A stretch of 24,629 bases of DNA from the NCBI GenBank assembly GCA_004212095.1, contig RXIJ01000063.1, positions 1 to 24,629 on the forward strand, read 5' to 3'. Origin of the DNA: Methanosarcinales archaeon (GTDB lineage Archaea > Halobacteriota > Methanosarcinia > Methanosarcinales > EX4572-44). The notes under the pieces are model-generated. The model was not told where the DNA came from. It saw nothing but the letters and a program-made list of their open reading frames with translations, and did not search any database. A program made the translations under genes and the position numbers. Below are positions 1 to 7,938 of the stretch, piece after piece; the first letter of the stretch is position 1; each line of letters starts with the position of its first letter.

Positions 1-24
1 ACTTCGTGTATAGAAATAACGAGT

Positions 25-45
25 CTTGATTACGTAGTAATCAAG
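25..45. repeat. Perfect inverted repeat upstream of mtr operon
   Basis: The arms CTTGATTAC (25-33) and GTAATCAAG (37-45) are perfect reverse complements separated by GTA. No T-run follows, so an intrinsic terminator for a gene to the left is unlikely on the plus strand. The position, about 160 bases before mtrE and next to a second inverted repeat, would suit a dimeric regulator site. That role is inference. Confidence 0.5.
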
Positions 46-46
46 C

Positions 47-65
47 ACTGTAAAAATGATACAGT
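47..65. repeat. Second inverted repeat upstream of mtr operon
   Basis: The arms ACTGTA (47-52) and TACAGT (60-65) are reverse complements around a 7-base A-rich spacer. The repeat lies two bases after the larger inverted repeat, so the two form a tandem pair. It could be an operator half of the mtr control region; short palindromes also arise by chance in AT-rich DNA. Confidence 0.35.
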
Positions 66-164
66 ACTGCATAACTAAAATATGAGAAGGCAAAAAAACT
101 TGACTACAATAATTATTATTGGATTTTATAAAAATATTATTTTTCTATTTTTTAGAACAAATTA

Positions 165-203
165 GAAACGGTTATATAATGCAATTGTATATTCAAAAGT
201 ATT
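165..203 (+). promoter_or_regulatory. Putative mtr promoter (BRE/TATA), possibly leaderless
   Basis: TTATATAA at 172-179 is preceded by the purine-rich AGAAACGG, which resembles an archaeal BRE plus TATA box. Its centre is about 28 bases from the mtrE ATG at 204, so transcription would start at or within a few bases of the start codon. No Shine-Dalgarno-like sequence precedes that ATG, unlike most other genes of the cluster, which fits leaderless initiation. A second AT-rich candidate, TTTATAAAAATATT at 125-138, would give a leader of about 45 bases. Confidence 0.5.
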
Positions 204-1118
204 ATGGAACCTGTAACACTAACTTTAATGATTGGCGTTGGACTTGCAGGAGCCATTGCTTTTATAGCCGGTATTATTGAGGATGCAGAATCCGATGCCG
301 GTTCTTCAAGCAATCCAAACTCACAGGTCCAGCTGGCACCGCAGATAGGACACATTATAACATATTATGATAAAGCTATAGCCGGAGAGCCACCGCAGAA
401 CGGATTATGGGCAGCGGGGGCGTGTACGATAGCACTTCTTCTTTCATGGCGTTTTGCAGATCTTGGAATGGGGCAGTATTATGCTATATTCTTTGCAGCA
501 GTCGCTGGCGCGGCTGTCATAGCTCTTATACAGGGCTGTTTGGGCATCTTTGCTCACATATCAAGAATTACAAGTATGGCTGCATTTAAACAGCCGCTTT
601 ACTGGCATGCACTACTCACACCACTTCCGTACAGTATGGGGCTTTGTTTTTTAACAGCACTTCTACTTACGCTTCTTTCCTTTGTCGCATCCGGCATTCT
701 CGGAAACTCCTTTGCTCCACCGCTAATTGCTCTATTCATGGGCATAACTCTTGGCAGTATAGCATCAGGTACTGGTGACATACATTATGGTGCAGAGCGT
801 TTATACCAGCATCTTCCCTTTGGTTCAGGTATTGCTATATCAAACCAGGGAGATATTGACCTCAAAGGAGAATATGGATTTCGAAACTCAGTAGACACAC
901 CATACTTTTGCATGAGATTCGGCGGCACCATAACAGCTCTTGCCTTTGGCTTGCTCATATTTCTTGATGGTTGGTCACGGCTGTTTACATTTGCAGGGCC
1001 GTGGACATCAATTATTCTTGAGGCAGTGATTGTAGCAATATTGTTCATCTTCCTTAACAGGCTTGAAAAGTACACAAGAGACAGTTACGGACCTTATCCG
1101 GGTCAGGAGGACGCATAA
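204..1118 (+). CDS. mtrE: Tetrahydromethanopterin S-methyltransferase subunit E
   Basis: MtrE is an integral membrane subunit of the Na+-translocating N5-methyl-H4MPT:coenzyme M methyltransferase. The 304-residue product begins with a membrane helix (about residues 5-25), then a hydrophilic loop rich in Ser, Asn and Gln (about 30-65), followed by several hydrophobic helices and a short charged tail ending in GPYPGQEDA. Length and organisation are usual for the family, and six mtr genes plus mtrH follow in the canonical EDCBAFGH order. There is no ribosome binding site before the ATG. The complex couples methyl transfer to sodium movement and can run backwards in methane or alkane oxidisers. 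Confidence 0.96.
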   Translation: MEPVTLTLMIGVGLAGAIAFIAGIIEDAESDAGSSSNPNSQVQLAPQIGHIITYYDKAIAGEPPQNGLWAAGACTIALLLSWRFADLGMGQYYAIFFAAVAGAAVIALIQGCLGIFAHISRITSMAAFKQPLYWHALLTPLPYSMGLCFLTALLLTLLSFVASGILGNSFAPPLIALFMGITLGSIASGTGDIHYGAERLYQHLPFGSGIAISNQGDIDLKGEYGFRNSVDTPYFCMRFGGTITALAFGLLIFLDGWSRLFTFAGPWTSIILEAVIVAILFIFLNRLEKYTRDSYGPYPGQEDA

Positions 1119-1120
1119 TT

Positions 1121-1810
1121 ATGGATCCAATAACAGGAATGATCGGAATAATTGTTGGCGGTATCATTGTTGGTATCTGCGTTCACTTTATTCCGGCAAG
1201 CGCTGTTGGTGCAATGTCAGCATCCACAGGAATCGCAACAGGACCATCCATGCTTTCAACAGGCTGCGGTCTTGCAGGATTATATGCTGCTGGCTACATG
1301 ATAGGCGAAAGTCTTCCTATAGTAGTGCTTTCAGGCGCAATGGGTTCAGCATTGATGATTATCTGTACTATGTTGCTTGCAAATACTATATGTGCATTTG
1401 GCACAGGTGTAGCACCTGTTGCAGGCAGTTATGCTAAAGACCCGATTACAGGATGGAGGCAGAAGCCTTTCATGTCACCTGGTACGGATGGACATTCCAT
1501 GCCTACGACAACAGCATTAAGTGGCATCATAGGTGCACTACTTGGAGGCGCTGGCGGCTCACTGGTGTTTGTATCAGTTTATGAGATGATCAGCCCGACA
1601 TTAGAATCTACTACAGCAGTAACCATTGCAGGTATGGTTGGAGCAGGCGTATTCCTGATCAACTGTGTGATTCCGGCATATGTACTTGTAGGAAAATCAG
1701 AGGGAATGACCGACAAAAAGATGAAACTTATGCATAAGACGTTTGTATCATGTTTGATAGTAAGTGTAATCACAGCAGTTTTTGTATATGCATCAGTGGT
1801 GGTAATGTAA
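1121..1810 (+). CDS. mtrD: Tetrahydromethanopterin S-methyltransferase subunit D
   Basis: MtrD is a multi-helix membrane subunit of the methyltransferase. The 229 residues are strongly hydrophobic, with Gly/Ala-rich helices and the central polar stretch SYAKDPITGWRQKPFMSPGT, which is characteristic of the family. The start is two bases after the mtrE stop and is preceded by GGAGG at 1106-1110. It forms the membrane part of the sodium path with MtrC and MtrE; the stoichiometry cannot be judged from sequence. Confidence 0.96.
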   Translation: MDPITGMIGIIVGGIIVGICVHFIPASAVGAMSASTGIATGPSMLSTGCGLAGLYAAGYMIGESLPIVVLSGAMGSALMIICTMLLANTICAFGTGVAPVAGSYAKDPITGWRQKPFMSPGTDGHSMPTTTALSGIIGALLGGAGGSLVFVSVYEMISPTLESTTAVTIAGMVGAGVFLINCVIPAYVLVGKSEGMTDKKMKLMHKTFVSCLIVSVITAVFVYASVVVM

Positions 1811-1811
1811 A

Positions 1812-2591
1812 ATGACAGAACAAGTAGAAAAAAAAGAGATACCAAACTATAAACTATACCTTTTAGCAGTTATAACAGGAATTATCAGCTACTTTATAGC
1901 AGCATTCAATCCAAATCTCTCTTTTATAAGCATCATCCTTATATGGCCCGCTTTTATAGCGGCAGCAGGATGTGTAGAGTTCCTGTGCAGGTATGGACTT
2001 GGTACAGGTACGTCATCTATAGGATACTGGGGAACAGCGTGTGGTGCAACCGTTGTATTTGCATCACAGTTTATTGAAACAACTGCGTACAGCCCCTTCC
2101 TTGAGATTGCGGTTGCAACCCTACTCGGTTATACAGCAGGGTTTTGTGCCAATAAGATTATAAAGATGAAGATACCGAGAATCGAGCTTAACAGTGCCAT
2201 CATTGCAGGATCAACAGGAATTATCGCACTTATAATTCTTGAAATTCTTGCAGGGGGTACAGGACTTGCCGGTACCACAGTTTATTACATCTATCCGGTT
2301 ATGTACATAGGTATAGCCCTTACAATACTGCATCCATACAATGGAAACCTTGGAGCAGGTGAAAACCAGACAAGAACGCTGATGCTTGCAATGTGTGAAG
2401 CAGCACTTCTAACAGCACTATTCGGATTTATTGGGATACTGCTTCCAAACACACCATTTATTCCATCACTTGGGATTTTGATTATAAGCATCATAGGCTT
2501 TGTAATCTTTGTTAGTATGTGGTGGAAACGTGTCAAAGAAGAGGTGTATGAAATCGTGTGGGCAGGCTATCCAGCAGGGGTAGACCACTGA
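1812..2591 (+). CDS. mtrC: Tetrahydromethanopterin S-methyltransferase subunit C
   Basis: The 259-residue product has a short charged N-terminus (MTEQVEKKEIPNYK) followed by several membrane helices and the conserved YNGNLGAGENQTRT-type loop before the last helices. Length and position, third in the mtr cluster and one base after the mtrD stop, match MtrC. With MtrD and MtrE it forms the hydrophobic core of the complex. Such tight spacing implies one transcript and coupled translation. Confidence 0.95.
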   Translation: MTEQVEKKEIPNYKLYLLAVITGIISYFIAAFNPNLSFISIILIWPAFIAAAGCVEFLCRYGLGTGTSSIGYWGTACGATVVFASQFIETTAYSPFLEIAVATLLGYTAGFCANKIIKMKIPRIELNSAIIAGSTGIIALIILEILAGGTGLAGTTVYYIYPVMYIGIALTILHPYNGNLGAGENQTRTLMLAMCEAALLTALFGFIGILLPNTPFIPSLGILIISIIGFVIFVSMWWKRVKEEVYEIVWAGYPAGVDH

Positions 2592-2602
2592 GGTGATGTG
2601 TG

Positions 2603-2908
2603 ATGTATGTATTAATAGACCTTGATGAAAATGTAGCAATTGATCCGGAGCTTGGCGTAATAGGTGAGATGGACGAGTATAACATCACCGCCAATCTCGC
2701 CATTATGGCTGACAGACTTGACAAGCTTGAAAACATCGCAGACGATCTGTTCGAATCGCTTGATCCAATGACAACACCGTTAATCACCTATCCAAACAGG
2801 GAAGGCATATTCCGAAATCTTGGTAGAGTGACTAATTTTGCCTATGGTTTGATCTTTGGCATGCTGATAGCGGCACTTCTTGCACTTGGACTTAAAGGGG
2901 TGATGTAA
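2603..2908 (+). CDS. mtrB: Tetrahydromethanopterin S-methyltransferase subunit B
   Basis: MtrB is a small subunit of about 100 residues with one C-terminal membrane helix. Here 101 residues carry an acidic soluble N-terminal part and a terminal helix (about residues 79-98, FAYGLIFGMLIAALLALGL). I chose the ATG at 2603, six bases after AGGTGA at 2591-2596; a GTG directly before it at 2600 is also possible. The gene lies 11 bases after mtrC. Confidence 0.93.
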   Translation: MYVLIDLDENVAIDPELGVIGEMDEYNITANLAIMADRLDKLENIADDLFESLDPMTTPLITYPNREGIFRNLGRVTNFAYGLIFGMLIAALLALGLKGVM

Positions 2909-2909
2909 A

Positions 2910-3620
2910 ATGGCAGACGATAAATATATAGAAAAATGGCCCCCTGTAGCAGGTTCATATCTTACTGGAGATCCAAACAGCCAGGTAGCAATGATCACTC
3001 TTGGAAGTGAACTTGATGATGTGAGACTTACAAAGAAGTCTGCTATGTGTGGCTCTGCTAAGACTGAGAATATTGGAATAGAGAAAGTAGTTGCAAACCT
3101 TGTATCCAATTCTAACATTAGATACCTGGTGCTCTGCGGCTCAGAGGTACACGGTCACATAACAGGTGCATCATGGCTTGCATTATACAAGAATGGTGCA
3201 GAAGATGATGGACATATCATCGGTGCGCCAGGTGCAATACCCTATATTTCCAACCTTCCAGCAGAAGCCATTCAACGATTCAGAGACCAGATGGTGGATG
3301 TCGTTGATCTTATAAACGTGGAAGATATTGGCCAGATAGAGAAAGCGATAGATGCCCTGCCAAAACAGGAACCTTATGAAGAAGACCCAATGCTTGTCAA
3401 GATGGGTGCTGTTGGAGAAGAAGAAGTGGTGGGCATTGTTGCACACACAGCAGAAGTAGCATCGATCGAATCACGAGTACGTATGATAGAATCCGAATAC
3501 AAGGACCTTGGCAAGCTTCAGAAGATAACAGCCGGGCTTTTAGCAGGCTTGTATCAGGGCTTTGTTCTTGGGCTGGTTCTAACAATATTTATCTTTGGAA
3601 TCAGGAGGTTATTAGGATGA
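2910..3620 (+). CDS. mtrA: Tetrahydromethanopterin S-methyltransferase subunit A (corrinoid protein)
   Basis: MtrA carries the cobamide that accepts the methyl group from methyl-H4MPT (through MtrH) and passes it to coenzyme M. The 236-residue protein has the soluble corrinoid domain with LCGSEVHGHITGAS; by comparison with characterised MtrA, the cobalt-ligating histidine should be His83. A C-terminal membrane anchor (about residues 213-232) follows a predicted coiled segment. The start is one base after the mtrB stop, and the end overlaps mtrF by ATGA. The N-terminal KWPPVAGSYLTGDP is typical of the family. Confidence 0.97.
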   Translation: MADDKYIEKWPPVAGSYLTGDPNSQVAMITLGSELDDVRLTKKSAMCGSAKTENIGIEKVVANLVSNSNIRYLVLCGSEVHGHITGASWLALYKNGAEDDGHIIGAPGAIPYISNLPAEAIQRFRDQMVDVVDLINVEDIGQIEKAIDALPKQEPYEEDPMLVKMGAVGEEEVVGIVAHTAEVASIESRVRMIESEYKDLGKLQKITAGLLAGLYQGFVLGLVLTIFIFGIRRLLG

Positions 3621-3823
3621 GAAGTAGTGATCGCAGTGAAATGATACCTATGCTTGCAACACCGCAGTTGAAGGACTACAATCGCATGATTGATGAACTT
3701 GAGCGGCGTGAATTAATCATTGGAAGAGACCAGCGAGTATTCTCAGGCATTTTCTCCACACGAATATATTTTATTCTTGGATTTGTGGTTGCCTTTGTAC
3801 TAATAATGCTTGGTCTTTTGTGA
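3617..3823 (+). CDS. mtrF: Tetrahydromethanopterin S-methyltransferase subunit F
   Basis: This 68-residue protein has a polar N-terminal half and one C-terminal membrane helix (about residues 47-67). MtrF is related in sequence to the membrane-proximal C-terminal part of MtrA. The start overlaps the mtrA stop (ATGA) and is preceded by CAGGAGG at 3602-3608. Order, size and a single terminal helix identify it. Confidence 0.93.
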   Translation: MRSSDRSEMIPMLATPQLKDYNRMIDELERRELIIGRDQRVFSGIFSTRIYFILGFVVAFVLIMLGLL

Positions 3824-3835
3824 GGTGATAAAAGT

Positions 3836-4003
3836 ATGGCAGAATATGAACAGATGATGAACCAGATGAATAAAATCGAGGAACGAGTGGAATTCACCTC
3901 TGCTGAGATCTTTCAGCAGAGAGGAATCATGATTGGAAGATGGATTGGAGTGCTGTATGGAATGGTTGTAGCACTGCTTATAATCTTTATAATAGGTTTG
4001 TGA
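3836..4003 (+). CDS. mtrG: Tetrahydromethanopterin S-methyltransferase subunit G
   Basis: This short 55-residue gene lies between mtrF and mtrH. The product starts MAEYEQMMNQMNKIEERVEF and ends in a single membrane helix (GVLYGMVVALLIIFIIGL). The start is preceded by GAGGTGAT at 3822-3829 and lies 12 bases after the mtrF stop. Size, terminal helix and position are those of MtrG, the smallest subunit with one anchor. Confidence 0.93.
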   Translation: MAEYEQMMNQMNKIEERVEFTSAEIFQQRGIMIGRWIGVLYGMVVALLIIFIIGL

Positions 4004-4013
4004 GGAAAAAATT

Positions 4014-4934
4014 ATGTATAAATATGCAAGAGAACAAAAAATACTCGAAATTGGTAATGTAAAAGTTGGTGGTCAGATAGGAGAAAATCCTACTGTCCTC
4101 ATTCCAACAATCTTCTATGATGGACATAACATTGTAGATGACAAAAACAACACTTTTGATGCGGCAAAAGCAGAAGCATTGATGAATGAAGTGGAGACCG
4201 TGTGTGATGAAACAGGCAATCCATGCATATTTCAGTCGGTTGGTGTAACTCCTGAACTGATGCCAAAATGCCTTGACTTCGTAGCAGAACATACGGATCG
4301 GCCATTTATCATCGACTCAGCAGAGATTAAAGCCCGCTATGCAGGGCTTAAACACACAACAGAAGTTGGATATGGGGATCGTGTGATGTACAACGCGATT
4401 AATATGATGATTGAAGAGGAAGAGATCAAAGCTCTTACAGAAGCAGAAGTTGAGGCAGCTGTTATACTTGGTTTTAATATGCAGGACCCATCAGTACATG
4501 CACGCATTGCACTGCTTGAAGATGGCGGCGGCTTTGTAGACAAAGGTTTACTCCCAATAGCAAAGGAATGCGGCTTTAAGAAGGTACTGTACGATCCTGG
4601 TGTGCAACCTGTTGGAAATGGTGCAGGTGCATCATTTAGATTGATGTCAGTAGCTAAAGCCAAGTTTGGCTTGCCCACAGGTCTTGGTGCACACAATGTT
4701 CCATCATCATGGGCATGGTTGAAGAAATACCCAAGCATGATTGTACGTCACATTGCAGGCATATCTGCAAATTCTATCGGTGTTACGATGGGTGCAAATT
4801 CACTGTTTATAGGTCCAATTGAGGATGCCAAGTATGCTGCACCAACAGTGGCAATGGCAGATATCATAGCAGCAGACTCTGTAAAGGACTTTGGCATTGA
4901 ACAACCAGAAGGCCACCCAATAAAACTTGCATAA
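4014..4934 (+). CDS. mtrH: Tetrahydromethanopterin S-methyltransferase subunit H
   Basis: MtrH is the peripheral, cytoplasmic subunit that moves the methyl group from methyl-H4MPT to the cobamide on MtrA. The 306-residue protein has no membrane helix and begins with the family-typical FAREQKILEIG-like segment (here YAREQKILEIGNVKVGGQIG). It contains the conserved FQSVGVTPELMPKCLDF and GLGAHNVPSSWAW stretches of the MtrH barrel. A GAGG motif overlaps the mtrG stop and serves as ribosome binding site. It closes the mtr unit; mer follows after 83 bases. Confidence 0.97.
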   Translation: MYKYAREQKILEIGNVKVGGQIGENPTVLIPTIFYDGHNIVDDKNNTFDAAKAEALMNEVETVCDETGNPCIFQSVGVTPELMPKCLDFVAEHTDRPFIIDSAEIKARYAGLKHTTEVGYGDRVMYNAINMMIEEEEIKALTEAEVEAAVILGFNMQDPSVHARIALLEDGGGFVDKGLLPIAKECGFKKVLYDPGVQPVGNGAGASFRLMSVAKAKFGLPTGLGAHNVPSSWAWLKKYPSMIVRHIAGISANSIGVTMGANSLFIGPIEDAKYAAPTVAMADIIAADSVKDFGIEQPEGHPIKLA

Positions 4935-4956
4935 GTACGAACTGAACAAAATATAA

Positions 4957-4968
4957 AACTATATATGC
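4957..4968 (+). promoter_or_regulatory. TATA-like box upstream of mer
   Basis: AACTATATATGC lies in the 83-base gap between mtrH and mer, about 55 bases before the mer start. It would place a transcription start near 4990 and leave a leader of roughly 25-30 bases containing the strong AAGGAGG site. mer may therefore be transcribed on its own as well as by read-through from mtr. Confidence 0.4.
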
Positions 4969-5017
4969 TAATGGCAAGCATAGGAATCTATGTAAGATAA
5001 AAAAAGGAGGGAAATAA

Positions 5018-6013
5018 TTGGAAATAAGTTTTGGAATAGAATTCTTAGCAAATGAACCTGCTGAGAAATTGGCAGACCTTGTTAAAACCTCAGAAAATAA
5101 TGGACTTGCTTACGCCTGGATTACAGATCACTACAACAACAGAGATGCATATGCTCTTTTAACGTACATTGCAGCAAACACCAGCAAGATTAAACTCGGA
5201 CCTGGTGTGACAAATCCTTACACACGAACCCCTGCACAGCTTACATCAGCTATAGCTACAGTAAACGAAGTATCAAATGGACGTGCTATATTTGGCATTG
5301 GTCCAGGTGACAAGGTAACTTTTGACGGTCTCGGAATCGAATGGAAAAAACCTCTCACGACAGTGAAGGAAACCGTGGAGATATTCAGGGAACTACTAAC
5401 TGGTAAAAAAATCAGCTATGACGGAAAGATGTGTAAAATCAAATCAGCCAAGCTGAACTTTTCCAAAGGAGCGGACATACCAGTATACATTGGTGCACAG
5501 GGAACAAACATGCTCAAACTTGCAGGTGAACTTGCTGAAGGTGCACTTGTAAACGGTTCTCACCCAAGAGATTTTGAAAGCGCAGTCAAGCTCTTAAAAG
5601 AAGGAACTGACAAAGCTGGCAAAAACTTTGACGACTTTGATGTAGCAGCTTATACAAGCTTCTCGATAGCAGACACGATGGCTGATGCAGAAAAAACAGC
5701 AAAACCAGTGACAGCATTCATTGTAGCAGGTTCACCGGATGTAGTGTTTGAAAAACACGGCATACCAATCGAGGATGTTAACAAGGTTAGAGATGGATTC
5801 AAGGAAAGCTTTGGAGCAGCTGTTAAAGCTGTAACACCGGAAATGCTTGATTCATTCTCTATCTGTGGTACACCAAACGAGTGCATAGAAAAAATCGATA
5901 AATTAATCAAAGCAGGAGTCACGCAAGTGATACCGGGCTCACCGCTTGGACCTGATAAGGTTAAATCAATCGAACTTATTGGCACACAATTGATACCGCA
6001 CTTTGTAAAATAA
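5018..6013 (+). CDS. mer: 5,10-methylenetetrahydromethanopterin reductase
   Basis: Mer catalyses the reversible F420H2-dependent reduction of methylene-H4MPT to methyl-H4MPT, the step next to Mtr. The 331-residue product is a bacterial-luciferase-like barrel. It shows the family N-terminus (ISFGIEFLANEP), the WITDHYNNRDAY segment, LGPGVTNPYTRTPAQLTSAI and FGIGPGDK. Length matches methanogen Mer (about 320-330). The start is TTG at 5018, supported by AAGGAGG at 5004-5010 with seven bases of spacing; there is no better ATG. Its position behind mtrH makes a complete methyl-level unit, which is evidence against an ANME-1 origin. Confidence 0.96.
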   Translation: MEISFGIEFLANEPAEKLADLVKTSENNGLAYAWITDHYNNRDAYALLTYIAANTSKIKLGPGVTNPYTRTPAQLTSAIATVNEVSNGRAIFGIGPGDKVTFDGLGIEWKKPLTTVKETVEIFRELLTGKKISYDGKMCKIKSAKLNFSKGADIPVYIGAQGTNMLKLAGELAEGALVNGSHPRDFESAVKLLKEGTDKAGKNFDDFDVAAYTSFSIADTMADAEKTAKPVTAFIVAGSPDVVFEKHGIPIEDVNKVRDGFKESFGAAVKAVTPEMLDSFSICGTPNECIEKIDKLIKAGVTQVIPGSPLGPDKVKSIELIGTQLIPHFVK

Positions 6014-6073
6014 TTGTAAAATAGGATGTGTAACTTTAGTAAATAATAAAAAATTAAATTACGGAGGAAAAAA

Positions 6074-7933
6074 ATGAGTTCTATAATGGGAAAGACTCTT
6101 CATGTAGACCTTACCAAGGGTAAGATCACAGAAGAGAAGGGAATTGAAGAAAAACTCTGGAAACAATATATTGGCGGAAGAGGACTTGGAGAAAAACTTA
6201 TCTGGGACCACATAGGAAAACCACCATATAGCACACCAGACGAAGCGAGAAAATTTGCTCTCACACCAGAGAACCGATATGTCATAATGACAGGCCCACT
6301 GACAGGAACACCAGTACCTACATCAGGAAGGTTTGCAGTTTCTTTCATATCGCCTCTCAGTGGAACAACATCAGCCTGTATCGCAGGCTCACGATTTGGG
6401 ATGCTTACAAAACGAGCAGGATATGATGCAATCATTATTGATGGCAAGGCAGAGAATCCTTGTTATTTGTACATCACAGATGAGACACAGGAAATACATG
6501 ACGCAAGCGATCTATGGGGAAAAATAACTTATGAGACAAATGATATTCTCCTTGAAAAGCATGGAAAGAGAGCATGTGTTGGATGTATTGGTCCTGCTGG
6601 TGAGATGTGTGCACCAATAGCAAACATAGCTCACAATAAAGACAGCTTTGCCGGGAGAACCGGTGCAGGTGCTGTTTGGGGTTCAAAGAACTTAAAAGCA
6701 GTTGTAGTAAATGGAAAGCAAAAGATAGGAATCGCTAAGCCAGAAAAGTTTAAAGAGGTAAATCGTAAGGTTGCTGCTTTAATAAAAGAGAAACCAACAA
6801 CTGGTGAATATCTACATACAAGAGGGACCATTGTCTTAATGCATGTTGAGAATATGCATGGAACACTGGGAGTGAAAAACTTCTCAGAGACTGGGAACTT
6901 GTCATACGAAGACTGTAATAAAATCAGTGGAGAGACATTCTGGAATAATCACCTATTTGATAGAGCACCATGTTATGGGTGTCCAATAGGCTGTCATCGA
7001 CAGTTATACATAGGTGGGAAATTTTTACCACAGGCAGAATATGAGCTGACATGGGGCTTTGGAACGAACGTTGGGAATCTGGATCCATACATTGTTACAA
7101 AGGCAGGAGAACTGTGCGGTAGATATGGAATAGATGGGATATCGGCTGGAAACATCCTTGGATATGCCATGGAATCAACTGTGAAAGGAGCACACGACTT
7201 TGGAATAACATGGGGCGACAAAGAGGGAATCCTTCGAGTAGTAGAAGAAATGGGAAAAGGCGTTGGTGTTGGTGCAGAGCTTCAGATGGGTGTCAAGCGA
7301 TGTGCAGAAAAGTACCCGGAAACAGCAGACTATGCAATGCACGTTAAAGGAAATGAACTGCCAGCATATGACCCACGAGCGATGGCAGGTGTAGACCTTG
7401 GTTATGCAACCAGTCCACGAGGCGCTGACCACATGAAATCATACATGGTCGGATGCAACACACTCGGAACACAGATAACACCAAAGGAACTTCTTGAAAG
7501 AACGGTTTTGAATAAAGACAAGATCACATTCACGATCGGTATGCAGCATGAATCCGTATTCTATGATTCTGCTGTGTTGTGTTTATTCCTTGCACTGACA
7601 CCTGTTGGGGTTGAGGATACTGCTAGTTTACTCTCGACTGCAACTGGAATAGACATGTCAACAAGTGAGTTAATCACATCTGAAGAAAGAATTTTCAATG
7701 GTGAAAGACTGTGGAATACAGCAAGTGGATTCACTGCTGATGATGATTCCATACCAAAGAGATTCACAACAGAACAAACTCCTTATGGAGGAAGTAAAGG
7801 AACGATCAGCAGATTAAAGAAAGCAAAGAAGATGTTCTATGAAGAACGCGGATGGGGCAAAGATGGCGTTCCGGAACCATGGTTAACAAAGTACCTGGAT
7901 CTGGATGAAATGAGAAAAACATTAGGAGTGTGA
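6074..7933 (+). CDS. Aldehyde ferredoxin oxidoreductase family protein (tungstopterin enzyme)
   Basis: This is a 619-residue AOR-family protein of full length. The N-terminal domain has GKTLHVDLTKGKI and the YIGGRGLGEKL motif. The iron-sulfur cluster is bound by Cys300, Cys303 and Cys307 (CYGCPIGC) plus a later cysteine, probably Cys503 (AVLCLF). The pterin-binding segment DPRAMAGVDLGYATSPRGAD is at about 433-452. The family oxidises aldehydes to acids, or reduces acids, with ferredoxin, using a tungsten bis-pterin. The substrate cannot be told from sequence. The ribosome binding site GGAGG lies just before the ATG. The next gene starts five bases after its stop, so the two are co-expressed; the neighbourhood suggests a link to the C1 pathway. 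Confidence 0.93.
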   Translation: MSSIMGKTLHVDLTKGKITEEKGIEEKLWKQYIGGRGLGEKLIWDHIGKPPYSTPDEARKFALTPENRYVIMTGPLTGTPVPTSGRFAVSFISPLSGTTSACIAGSRFGMLTKRAGYDAIIIDGKAENPCYLYITDETQEIHDASDLWGKITYETNDILLEKHGKRACVGCIGPAGEMCAPIANIAHNKDSFAGRTGAGAVWGSKNLKAVVVNGKQKIGIAKPEKFKEVNRKVAALIKEKPTTGEYLHTRGTIVLMHVENMHGTLGVKNFSETGNLSYEDCNKISGETFWNNHLFDRAPCYGCPIGCHRQLYIGGKFLPQAEYELTWGFGTNVGNLDPYIVTKAGELCGRYGIDGISAGNILGYAMESTVKGAHDFGITWGDKEGILRVVEEMGKGVGVGAELQMGVKRCAEKYPETADYAMHVKGNELPAYDPRAMAGVDLGYATSPRGADHMKSYMVGCNTLGTQITPKELLERTVLNKDKITFTIGMQHESVFYDSAVLCLFLALTPVGVEDTASLLSTATGIDMSTSELITSEERIFNGERLWNTASGFTADDDSIPKRFTTEQTPYGGSKGTISRLKKAKKMFYEERGWGKDGVPEPWLTKYLDLDEMRKTLGV

Positions 7934-7938
7934 TATAA

